A stretch of 17,755 nucleotides of DNA from Clostridiales bacterium (GTDB lineage Bacteria; Bacillota; Clostridia; WRLR01). This document shows positions 1-6,557 of the stretch, one piece after another. The stretch is taken from the NCBI GenBank assembly GCA_031263625.1, contig JAISFK010000123.1, forward strand, positions 1 through 17,755, written 5' to 3'. The position numbers and the translations under genes were made by a program. Under the pieces are notes generated by a model. The model worked only from the letters and a program-made list of their open reading frames with translations, was not told where the DNA came from and searched no databases. Numbering within the stretch: position 1 is the stretch's first letter; the number at the start of each line of letters is the position of its first letter.

Positions 1-1
1 T

Positions 2-715
2 GCCGGCGCCGTCCCCGACGCGATCGCCGAGAACATCAGCTATCTCAGGGAGGGCGGCAGCCTGCGCACGACGTTCCATGTGTCGTCGCCGTGGTTCGAG
101 GGCGACATCGCGCTCCCGCTGCCGGGCGAGTTCAACGTGTACAACGCGCTGGCCGCGATCGCGGCCTGCGGCGTCTGCGGCCTGCCCGCCGGCAATGTGG
201 CGCGGGCGCTTTCGGGCGTGAGCGCGCGCGGGAGGACGGAGCCCATCGACGAGGGCCAGGACTTCACCGTGCTCGTGGACTACGCCCACAACGCGGCGAG
301 CCTCAAGCCCCTGCTGGAAACGCTGAGGGTGCACGGCTTTGGCAGGATTGTCACGGTGTTCGGCTGCGGCGGGGACCGCGCGCGCGACAGGCGATTTGAC
401 ATGGGCGAGGTGTCCGGGCGGCTGTCCAGCCTGACCGTCATCACGTCCGACAACCCGCGCAGCGAGGCGCCGGCCGCCATTATGGACGACATCGAGGCCG
501 GCATGAGGCGCACGGACGGGCAGTACATAAAAATCGAGGACAGGCGCGAGGCGATAGAATACGCGCTGGGCTGCGCAAAGGCGGGGGATCTGGTCGTGAT
601 CGCGGGCAAGGGCCACGAGACGACGCAGACGTCCGTCCGCCAGACAGTGCATTTTGACGACGCCGAAGTGGCGCGCGAGTGCCTTGCTCGCCTTAAAGGA
701 AAACGGACGACATGA
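2..715 (+). CDS. murE: UDP-N-acetylmuramoyl-tripeptide synthetase, C-terminal half (5' end outside window)
   Basis: Cytoplasmic Mur ligase that adds the third residue of the peptidoglycan stem peptide to UDP-MurNAc-L-Ala-D-Glu, using ATP. The reading frame is open from the first bases, so about 237 C-terminal residues of a roughly 490-residue protein are present. Visible landmarks in order are the end of the central ATPase domain (GEFNVYNALAA), the linker motif VLVDYAHN, GCGGDRARDRR, the substrate motif DNPR within TSDNPRSEAP, and AGKGHE near the C-terminus. In this family DNPR with Arg marks meso-diaminopimelate enzymes, whereas L-Lys enzymes differ at this motif; hence a mDAP-type wall is inferred. 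The stop codon overlaps the murF start (ATGA, 712-715), showing translational coupling. No low-complexity insert is visible in the part present. Confidence 0.95.
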   Translation, partial: AGAVPDAIAENISYLREGGSLRTTFHVSSPWFEGDIALPLPGEFNVYNALAAIAACGVCGLPAGNVARALSGVSARGRTEPIDEGQDFTVLVDYAHNAASLKPLLETLRVHGFGRIVTVFGCGGDRARDRRFDMGEVSGRLSSLTVITSDNPRSEAPAAIMDDIEAGMRRTDGQYIKIEDRREAIEYALGCAKAGDLVVIAGKGHETTQTSVRQTVHFDDAEVARECLARLKGKRTT

Positions 716-2670
716 AAATTTCTGTCAAGGAAATTGAGATAGCGACGGAGGGCAGGCTGGTCGCGGGCGACGGCGCGCAGATAGCGCTGTCCGTTTCGAC
801 GGACTCGCGCGCCGACTGCATCAAGGCGCTGTTCGTGCCGCTGTCCGGGCCGAACTTCGACGGCCGGCTGTTCATCGGGCAGGCTTTCGACAAGGGCGCC
901 ACCATCGCGCTGACTGACAGCGACGGGGACGGCGGCATCGACTGGCAGCGCTACAGGGACAGGGCGCTCATCCGGGTCGATGACACGCTGGCCGCGCTGG
1001 GCAGGCTCGCGGCGTGGCACAGGCACAGGTTCGCCCCGCTCGTCGTGGGCATAACGGGCAGCGTCGGCAAGACGACGGCGAAGGAGATGATATCGCTCGT
1101 CCTGGGCAAAAAGTACGAGGTCCACAAGACGCGCGGCAACTTCAACAACGAGATCGGCCTGCCGCTGACGATCTTCGGGCTGACGGAAAAGCACACGGCC
1201 ATGGTGCTGGAGATGGGCATGAACAGGCCGGGCGAGATAAAGCGCCTCTCGAAGATCGCCAGGCCGGACATGGTGGTCATAACGAACATCGGCCAGGCGC
1301 ACATCGAGCGGCTTGGCTCGCAGCAGGGCATCTTGGGCGCGAAGCTGGAGATTATGGAGGGCCTCGCGAAAAGCGGGACGGTTTTCCTCAACGGCGACGA
1401 CGCGCTGCTGCGCGGGCTGGCCGGCTCGCTGGACAGGCAGACCGTGTATTACGGCATCGGCGGGGGCGGCGAGGGCTGCGGGGACGGAGACGGCGAGAGC
1501 GCTGGCGGCAGCGGGGAAAGCGCCAGCGGCGAGAAAAGCGGGAGCGGAGGCGGCAGCTGTGGCAGCGGGAGCGGCGCCGGCGAGGGCGCGGGCCTTGACG
1601 TGGCGGGCTTCGGCATAGAGCTCAAAGGCGACCAGGGCTTCGAGTTCTGCTTCCGGTGGCGCGAGCGCGAGTACAGCGCGTCCGTGCGCGCGGTCGGCAG
1701 GCACAACGCGTACAACGCGCTCGCCGCCGTGGCCGTCGGGCTCTGCAGCGGCGTCAGGCCGGAGAAGATCGTCGAGGCGCTGGCCGAATACCGACCCGAC
1801 AGGATGCGCATGAACGTCGCCGATCTGGGCGGCGTCAAGCTGATCAACGACGCGTACAACGCCAACCCGCAGTCGGTGCGGGCCGCGCTCGACGTGCTCG
1901 CGGGCCTCGAGGCGGGGCCGGGCGGCAAAAAGATAGCGGTGCTCGGCGACATGCTGGAGCTGGGCGGGCTGTCGGAGCAGTACCACAGGGACATCGGCGC
2001 CTATGCGGCGTCAAAGGGCATAGACGTCATCGTGGCGGCGGGCCGGTACGCGGGCAGCGTCAGGGACGGCGCGTCGCGGGCGGCAGGCGAGGGCTACGAC
2101 TCCGGCGAGGGCTACGACTCCGGCACGGGCGGGCTGGGCGGCGCTGTGGCAGGCGCGGGTGCGCAGGATGGCGGGCTGGGCGGCGAACGAGGCGGCGCTG
2201 TGGCAGGCGAGCCGGATGGCAAATTGGGCGGCGCGACGCCAGCGCCCGCGACCGTGATCGCGGCGTTTGCCGACAAAGGCGGCGCGGAGGCGTTCGTCCT
2301 CGGCGCGATCGGCCTTGGGGACATAGTGCTTGTGAAAGGCTCCAGAGCCACGGCCATGGAGAGCATCGTGGACAGCATATCGGCGAAGATGGCGCCCGCC
2401 GAGCCGGGCGCGACTGCGCCCGATCCGTGTGCGGGGGCGGCTGCGCCCGAACCGAGCGCTGGAGCGGGTGCGGCTGCGCCTGAACCTGGGACGGCTGCGC
2501 CTGATCCGGACGCACGGGCGGCTGCGCCTGAACCTGGGACGGCTGCGCCCGAACCGGGCGAGGGGGCTTCTGAGCCGGATGGGCCGATTGCGCCAGATCC
2601 GGGGGGGCCAGCTGCGCCAGAGCCGGGGGCGGCGCAGGCGCCGGGAGGGGATGGTCGCGGCGATGCCTGA
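712..2670 (+). CDS. murF: UDP-N-acetylmuramoyl-tripeptide--D-alanyl-D-alanine ligase with three low-complexity expansions
   Basis: Adds D-Ala-D-Ala to the UDP-MurNAc-tripeptide, the last cytoplasmic step of the pentapeptide. The N-terminal substrate domain is followed by the ATP loop GITGSVGKTTAKEM (about residues 113-126), the RGNFNNEIGLP motif, NIGQAHIE, VGRHNAYNALAA and the C-terminal motifs NDAYNANPQS and VLGDMLELG. The product is 652 residues, about 200 longer than the usual 450. The excess lies in three low-complexity blocks: about residues 251-295 (Gly/Ser-rich), 455-512 (Gly/Ala-rich) and a tail 561-652 of Ala-Pro-Glu-Pro-type repeats. All conserved catalytic motifs are intact, so I expect a working enzyme. 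It starts 4 bp inside murE, and its tail overlaps the start of mraY. Compare other MurF proteins to confirm that the blocks are insertions. Confidence 0.95.
   Translation: MKISVKEIEIATEGRLVAGDGAQIALSVSTDSRADCIKALFVPLSGPNFDGRLFIGQAFDKGATIALTDSDGDGGIDWQRYRDRALIRVDDTLAALGRLAAWHRHRFAPLVVGITGSVGKTTAKEMISLVLGKKYEVHKTRGNFNNEIGLPLTIFGLTEKHTAMVLEMGMNRPGEIKRLSKIARPDMVVITNIGQAHIERLGSQQGILGAKLEIMEGLAKSGTVFLNGDDALLRGLAGSLDRQTVYYGIGGGGEGCGDGDGESAGGSGESASGEKSGSGGGSCGSGSGAGEGAGLDVAGFGIELKGDQGFEFCFRWREREYSASVRAVGRHNAYNALAAVAVGLCSGVRPEKIVEALAEYRPDRMRMNVADLGGVKLINDAYNANPQSVRAALDVLAGLEAGPGGKKIAVLGDMLELGGLSEQYHRDIGAYAASKGIDVIVAAGRYAGSVRDGASRAAGEGYDSGEGYDSGTGGLGGAVAGAGAQDGGLGGERGGAVAGEPDGKLGGATPAPATVIAAFADKGGAEAFVLGAIGLGDIVLVKGSRATAMESIVDSISAKMAPAEPGATAPDPCAGAAAPEPSAGAGAAAPEPGTAAPDPDARAAAPEPGTAAPEPGEGASEPDGPIAPDPGGPAAPEPGAAQAPGGDGRGDA
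1462..1597 (+). repeat. Gly/Ser/Glu-rich low-complexity insert in murF (block 1)
   Basis: This stretch encodes about 45 residues made almost only of Gly, Ser, Glu, Ala and Asp, starting just after DRQTVYYGIG. It lies in the central domain before the conserved FRWRERE...VGRHNAYNA region. The DNA is dominated by GGC and AGC codons in short imperfect repeats. It has no counterpart in typical MurF and is probably a disordered loop. Confidence 0.75.
2074..2247 (+). repeat. Gly/Ala-rich repeat insert in murF (block 2)
   Basis: About 58 residues, including a duplicated GYDSGEGYDSG and two GGAVAG repeats, lie in the C-terminal domain between the VVAAGRYA motif and the AFADKGGAEAFVLGAI region, where other MurF proteins have a short loop. 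The repeat is visible at both DNA and protein level. Confidence 0.75.
2392..2667 (+). repeat. Ala-Pro-Glu-Pro repeat tail of murF
   Basis: The last 92 residues of MurF follow the normal C-terminus (SIVDSISAK) and consist of units such as TAAPEPG, TAAPDPD and GPAAPEPG. At DNA level there is a perfect 31-bp direct repeat, 2471-2501 and 2519-2549 (48-bp period, 16 codons), so this grew by in-frame tandem duplication. The end of the tail holds the purine-rich GGGAGGGG (2643-2650) that serves as the mraY ribosome-binding region, so the tail and the next gene's translation start share sequence. Confidence 0.85.
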
Positions 2671-3661
2671 GTTTGCCCTCATAAACCTGGCCAAGGCCAT
2701 AGCGTTTCTGACCGTCTTTGTCGGCGCCGTTGTATGCGGCTTCATTTTCATACCTATCCTGCGGAGGCTGAAATTCGGGCAGACGGTTCGCGAGGACGGC
2801 CCCGCGTCGCACCTGAAAAAGACCGGGACGCCGACGATGGGCGGCGTCATATTTTTGCTCCCCCTGGCCGCCGCCCTGGGCGCGGCGTCGCCGCAGAGCC
2901 CGGAGATCCTGCCGGCCCTGCTGGCCACGGCGGGCTTCGGGCTGGTGGGCCTGGCCGACGACATGCTGAAGATCCGCAGAAAGAGCAAGGACGGCCTGAG
3001 CGCCCTCCAGAAGACGCTGGGCCTGCTGATCGTCGCGGCGGCGTTCGTGGCGCACCTCGCGTTCGCGAGCCCCGGCGCCACCAGCGTCATCCTGCCGCTT
3101 ACGGGCATGGACGGCTCGGTGGCCATGCCCGTGTGGCTGTATTTTCCGTTTGCCGTGTTCGTCTTTTACGCCACCACGAACGCCGTGAACCTGACGGACG
3201 GCGTGGACGGCCTAGCGGCGTCCGTCACGCTGATCGTCATGGCCGCTTTCGCCGCGGCCGGCGTGCTCGGCGGGCGCGACGGCGGCGCGGCGATCTTTTC
3301 GGCGGCCGTCGCGGGCGGCTGCCTGGGCTTCCTTGTGTTCAACGCCCACCCCGCGAAGGTGATCATGGGGGACTGCGGCGCGCTGGCCCTGGGCGGCGCC
3401 GTCGCGGCCGCGGCGATGATGATGCGCGTCCCGTGGATAATCCTGCTGTTCGGGATCGTATATGTGCTGGAGGCGCTCTCGGACGTCATACAGGTGGCCT
3501 CGTACAAGGCGCGGCGCAAGCGCGTGTTCCGCATGGCGCCGCTCCATCACCACTTTGAGCTGGGCGGCTGGCCGGAGGGCAAGGTGGTGCTCGTGTTTGA
3601 CGCCGTGACGCTCGCTTTCTGCGCCGCCGGCCTCGCGCTCCTGTTCGCCAGGCTGCGCTAG
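2663..3661 (+). CDS. mraY: Phospho-N-acetylmuramoyl-pentapeptide-transferase
   Basis: Integral membrane enzyme that moves phospho-MurNAc-pentapeptide from UDP to undecaprenyl phosphate, giving lipid I. Signature motifs from this start are GTPTMGG (about residues 55-61), the Asp pair in LADDMLK (99-100), NLTDGVDGL (176-184), the catalytic-loop MGDCGALALGG (235-245; most relatives have GDTGS) and HHHFE (295-299). Several hydrophobic segments match the ten-helix fold, and 332 residues is a normal length. Two ATG codons lie 12 nt apart (2651 and 2663). The GGGAGGGG at 2643-2650 is too close to the first and rather far from the second. I chose 2663 because MPEF leads directly into the first helix; 2651 remains possible. 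It overlaps the end of murF by 8 bp, so the two are coupled. Confidence 0.95.
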   Translation: MPEFALINLAKAIAFLTVFVGAVVCGFIFIPILRRLKFGQTVREDGPASHLKKTGTPTMGGVIFLLPLAAALGAASPQSPEILPALLATAGFGLVGLADDMLKIRRKSKDGLSALQKTLGLLIVAAAFVAHLAFASPGATSVILPLTGMDGSVAMPVWLYFPFAVFVFYATTNAVNLTDGVDGLAASVTLIVMAAFAAAGVLGGRDGGAAIFSAAVAGGCLGFLVFNAHPAKVIMGDCGALALGGAVAAAAMMMRVPWIILLFGIVYVLEALSDVIQVASYKARRKRVFRMAPLHHHFELGGWPEGKVVLVFDAVTLAFCAAGLALLFARLR

Positions 3662-3776
3662 GGCGCGGCTAGGGCGCGGCGCGGCCGGAGCACAGCGATG
3701 CTGTGCGATGCGCAGCGCGGCGCGGCTAGGTTACGGCGATGCTGTGCGAGGCGATGCGCGGCGCGGCGCGGCGGCA
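3657..3776. repeat. GC-rich degenerate tandem repeat after mraY, in the usual place of murD
   Basis: The 204-bp gap between mraY and ftsW is filled mainly by repeats. An 11-bp unit GCTAGGGCGCG occurs twice in tandem (3657-3667, 3668-3678), beginning in the mraY stop codon. GGCGCGGCTAGG recurs at 3662-3673 and 3719-3730, and GCGATGCTGTGCGA at 3695-3708 and 3736-3749. A 7-bp stem hairpin (GCACAGC-GAT-GCTGTGC, 3690-3706) lies within it, without a following T run. No remnant of murD could be read here. Confidence 0.7.
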
Positions 3777-3865
3777 AGGCCGGCGGCAGCTCCCGGCTCT
3801 CGCGCGGCGGCCGCCGGCCGCATGAATCAGGCTGTCATATCCAGCTGTCATTAATGGGAGGGCTC

Positions 3866-5104
3866 ATGGGCATCGGCAATCGCCTGGATCGGCTGAAAAA
3901 GATCAATTTGCGCCACTACGACTTCTGGCTGCTCATGTCCGTGCTGATACTGCTCCTGCTGGGGCTGATAATGGTGTTCAGCGCCAGCGCGCCCAGCTCC
4001 GCGAGCCAGAACAAGGGCGACGCCTACTTTGTGTTCAGGAACCAGCTCTGGAACACGCTGCTGGGCATTTTGGGCATGATCGTCCTCTCGTTCGTGCCGT
4101 ACCGGCTGTGGTCGAAGCTGTCCGTCCTCGCGCTCGGGGGCTCGATGGCGCTGCTCGCGCTCGTGCTCGTGCCGCTGCCCGGCGTAACCAAGGCGGCGAA
4201 GGGCGCGAAGCGCTGGATTGACGTGGGCTTTCTCAATTTCCAGCCGTCGGAGATCGTGAAATTCGCGCTGATCTGCTTTCTCGCCGCCAGCCTCGCCAAG
4301 CGCAGGGAGCGGATCGGCCTCTTTTTCAAGGGCCTGCTGCCGTATCTCGCGCTGATCGGCGCCATTGTCGTGCTGCTCGCGCTCGAGCCGCATTTCAGCG
4401 CGTCCGTCATCATCGTGTCGGTTTCGCTCATCATGCTGTTCGCCGCCGGCGCGAAGCTCCGGCACTTCGTCCTGATCGCCGCTCCGGCGCTCGCCGCCGG
4501 CTATTTCTGCGTGTACCAAATCGAATACTTCGCGTATATCAGGCCGCGGCTGGAGACGTTTTTCAGCAGCCCGTGGGACGACGTGTCCGGCGCGGGCTGG
4601 CAGATTGTCCAGTCCCTGTACGCCATAGGATCGGGCGGGCTGTTCGGCAGGGGGATCGGCAAGAGCATGCAGAAATTCCTGTACCTGTCGGAGCCGTACA
4701 ACGACTTCATATTCCCCGTGCTCGCGGAGGAGATGGGGTTCGTCGGCGTCGTGATGGTGCTGCTCCTGTTTGGCATATTCATCTGGCGCGGCATAAAGAT
4801 ATCCGTCATGGCAAAGGACATGTTCGGCTGCCTGCTGGCCACCGGCATAACGTCGCTCATAGCGATACAGAGCCTGTTCAACATAGCCGTGGTCACGGCC
4901 GCCGTCCCGGTCACGGGCGTGTCGCTGCCCTTCTTCAGCTACGGCGGCACGGCCATGATCCTGTTTTTGGGCGAGGTCGGCGTGCTGCTCAACATTTCCA
5001 AGAGCGCACACGTGGACACGGTGCTGCCGGCAAACGAGCTGGAGGCCGCGCAGATCCAGCGCCAGGCCTTCGTGGACAGGCTGCTGGGCGCGCGCCGCCC
5101 CTGA
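3866..5104 (+). CDS. ftsW: SEDS-family peptidoglycan glycosyltransferase FtsW (divisome type)
   Basis: Multi-pass membrane polymerase of lipid II in septal wall synthesis, working with a class B penicillin-binding protein. The 412 residues show about ten hydrophobic segments and the family motifs MVFSAS (36-41), KGAKRWIDVGFLNFQPSE (112-129), EPHFSAS, the region SGAGWQ...GSGGLFGRGIGKSMQKFLYLSEPYNDFIF, and VTGVSLPFFSYGGTAM. The Asp in NDFIF (about residue 280) aligns by motif with the essential Asp of SEDS proteins. I chose ATG 3866 because GGGAGGG (3856-3862) then serves as ribosome-binding site; an in-frame ATG at 3854 would put it inside the gene. The dcw context favours FtsW over RodA or SpoVE, but the sequence alone does not exclude SpoVE. 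There is no low-complexity insert. Confidence 0.9.
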   Translation: MGIGNRLDRLKKINLRHYDFWLLMSVLILLLLGLIMVFSASAPSSASQNKGDAYFVFRNQLWNTLLGILGMIVLSFVPYRLWSKLSVLALGGSMALLALVLVPLPGVTKAAKGAKRWIDVGFLNFQPSEIVKFALICFLAASLAKRRERIGLFFKGLLPYLALIGAIVVLLALEPHFSASVIIVSVSLIMLFAAGAKLRHFVLIAAPALAAGYFCVYQIEYFAYIRPRLETFFSSPWDDVSGAGWQIVQSLYAIGSGGLFGRGIGKSMQKFLYLSEPYNDFIFPVLAEEMGFVGVVMVLLLFGIFIWRGIKISVMAKDMFGCLLATGITSLIAIQSLFNIAVVTAAVPVTGVSLPFFSYGGTAMILFLGEVGVLLNISKSAHVDTVLPANELEAAQIQRQAFVDRLLGARRP

Positions 5105-5113
5105 CATCGGCGC

Positions 5114-5169
5114 TTCGGCATTTCGGCATTTCGGCATTTCGGCACTTCGGAACTTCGGAACTTCGACAT
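5114..5169. repeat. 8-bp tandem array upstream of the DUF3990 gene
   Basis: Seven head-to-tail 8-bp units: TTCGGCAT three times, TTCGGCAC once, TTCGGAAC twice and a diverged TTCGACAT. The array begins 9 bp after the ftsW stop and ends 1 bp before the strong AGGAGG at 5171-5176, so it is the immediate leader of the next gene. It does not encode part of either gene. Confidence 0.9.
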
Positions 5170-5183
5170 AAGGAGGCGCGGCA

Positions 5184-5867
5184 ATGGGGCAGATGGCGCT
5201 GGTGCACCACGGGACCGACAATCCCGGCTTTGCGCCCGCATACAATGGCTCCGGGGCGTACAACGACTATGGGAGCGGCTTGTACTGCACTGAGGACATC
5301 GGACTCGCTCGCGAGTGGGCGTGCAAGCTTCAGGGCGGGAAAGCGGGCTACGTCTTTTCATACGGCGTCTCTCTTGGCGAGCTCAGCGTGTTGCGGCTTG
5401 CGTCGCCCGACTATACGGTTCTGAACTGGCTGGCGCTGATTGTCAAGCACCGCGCGAGTTCGAGCTGGGCGGCCATTGTCAAGAGGCGGGCGCGGCAGTT
5501 TGTCGAGCAGTATGCCCCCGACACCGGCGCATGCGACGTCATTTTCGGCTACAGGGCCAACGACAGCTACTTCGCGTTCGCCAGAGAGTTTCTCAACGTC
5601 GCGCTGACCGTGGGGCAGCTGTCGCAGGCGTTTAGCCTGGGCAGGCTGGGCTTGCAGGTCGTGCTGAAAAGCGAGCGGGCGTTTTCTCCCGCATATCTCG
5701 CGCCGATGGGCGTTGAGAACATCTCCGCGCGCGACTACGGCGAGTACAACCGGACATACATAGAGCGCGACGCTTTGGCGCGGGAGCGGCTCAATGAGGT
5801 CAGGCAGGATCTGTCCGGCGACGGCAGGACAATCCTCGACATATTGGAAGGCGGCCAAAAAACATGA
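5184..5867 (+). CDS. DUF3990 family protein, ADP-ribosyltransferase-like
   Basis: A 227-residue soluble protein recognised from memory as DUF3990, a family I recall as belonging to the ADP-ribosyltransferase superfamily. Visible family features are an N-terminal VHHGTDN (His9-Gly10), DYGSGLYCTED (Tyr34), the central CDVIFGYRANDSYFAFAREF (118-136), and LGRLGLQVVLKSERAF (152-167, with Glu164). His, Tyr and Glu could form the transferase triad, but the Glu assignment is uncertain. The start is clear: AGGAGG at 5171-5176, 7 nt before the ATG. It overlaps the next gene by 4 bp, so the two form one unit, as in toxin-antitoxin-like pairs. No signal peptide is seen. Substrate and activity are unknown. 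Confidence 0.75.
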   Translation: MGQMALVHHGTDNPGFAPAYNGSGAYNDYGSGLYCTEDIGLAREWACKLQGGKAGYVFSYGVSLGELSVLRLASPDYTVLNWLALIVKHRASSSWAAIVKRRARQFVEQYAPDTGACDVIFGYRANDSYFAFAREFLNVALTVGQLSQAFSLGRLGLQVVLKSERAFSPAYLAPMGVENISARDYGEYNRTYIERDALARERLNEVRQDLSGDGRTILDILEGGQKT

Positions 5868-6292
5868 CTGACGCCCTTATGACGGAGTACCTGAGCGACA
5901 CTTTGGGGTGGGCTTTTGCGGAGGCCGTGAACATTGACGGGGACACCGAGAAGGAATTTCTTGGCAAGCTCTCGGCGTCCGGCATCCTGTCGGACATTGA
6001 AGCCCATGCGCCTTACTGCACGACGGGCTGCACGGGTTCCGAGCTTGTGCAGAAGGTGAAATCCGCGCTCGGCGACAAAAGCGCCGCAGTCAACCAGCGA
6101 TACCCCGGCGACCAGGGGGAGCCGTATTGGGTGGGGTATTGCCTGGGGTGGTATCACTGCCGGTCGGGGCGCGCGTTTGCGGACATACTCTCGGTGGTCC
6201 CCATCGATTCCTGGCGCCGGATGTACAGGCTGTATCACGAATGCAGCGAGGAAAAGCTGTACCGCGATTTGGAAAAACTCTTTGCGGGTTGA
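5864..6292 (+). CDS. Small hypothetical protein, translationally coupled partner of the DUF3990 gene
   Basis: A 142-residue soluble protein that starts inside the DUF3990 stop codon (ATGA, 5864-5867). Its N-terminal half (about 7-70) is acidic and probably helical, ending in TGCTGSELVQKV. Its C-terminal half carries EPYWVGYCLGWYHCRSGRAF and VVPIDSWRRMYRLYHE, a pattern I recall from small proteins encoded beside DUF3990 genes in gut Firmicutes. By position it may be an antitoxin or specificity partner, but no DNA-binding or macro-domain motif is evident. Function is unknown; only the coupling is certain. Confidence 0.6.
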   Translation: MTDALMTEYLSDTLGWAFAEAVNIDGDTEKEFLGKLSASGILSDIEAHAPYCTTGCTGSELVQKVKSALGDKSAAVNQRYPGDQGEPYWVGYCLGWYHCRSGRAFADILSVVPIDSWRRMYRLYHECSEEKLYRDLEKLFAG

Positions 6293-6320
6293 TTTTTCCG
6301 CAGGCATGTGCGATAATCTG

Positions 6321-6427
6321 GCTATACTGACGAGCATTTGAATTTTCAATTAACGCGAGTCAGTAATACTCGTTTCCTCTGTCCGACCGCAAATTGCGGT
6401 CGGAATTTCAAATCGAACACGAGTATA
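6321..6427 (+). repeat. 107-bp interspersed repeat, copy 1
   Basis: An AT-richer block in a GC-rich region that matches the reverse complement of 8605-8711 over 107 bp with 5 mismatches and no gaps (about 95%). It contains a central hairpin (TCCGACCGCA and its complement around a 3-nt loop) and an outer ATACTCGT / ACGAGTAT pair. It lies between the DUF3990 unit and paaK copy 1. Unlike copy 2, the 16-bp terminal repeats are not recognisable at its ends, so it looks truncated or decayed there. Confidence 0.9.
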
Positions 6428-6557
6428 AATCTGCCGGGCTGGGCGTTTGGCGCGACCGCGGGCAGCTGTTGCGGCGCGCGGGGCGGCTTCCTCGCGCCCG
6501 CCCTGCGGCGGCCGCCGCTGGCCCGGACAATACAAAAAAAGGGATGATGAGGACACG
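6428..6557 (+). other. GC-rich leader of paaK copy 1 with a 14-bp perfect palindrome
   Basis: Between repeat copy 1 and the paaK start is a very GC-rich 100-bp tract ending in an A-run (6534-6540) and the ribosome-binding purines GATGAGG (6546-6552). It contains the perfect palindrome GCGGCGGCCGCCGC (6505-6518) and a GGGCGG / CCGCCC pair just upstream. No convincing promoter hexamers were found. The frame stays open through this tract, but it does not resemble a PaaK N-terminus. Confidence 0.45.

Noticed and set aside
280..1986. 568-residue open frame on the - strand opposite murE and murF
   Set aside because: Shadow of conserved Mur ligases, with composition typical of antisense GC-rich DNA and no motif.
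6321..6328. TATACT in repeat copy 1 as a -10 promoter element
   Set aside because: No acceptable -35 hexamer at 16-18 nt upstream, and it is part of the repeat's conserved sequence in both copies.
6338..6547. Small open frames within the 107-bp repeat (both strands, also at 8604-8688)
   Set aside because: They follow the palindromic repeat, lack ribosome-binding sites, and similarity between copies is explained by the DNA repeat itself.
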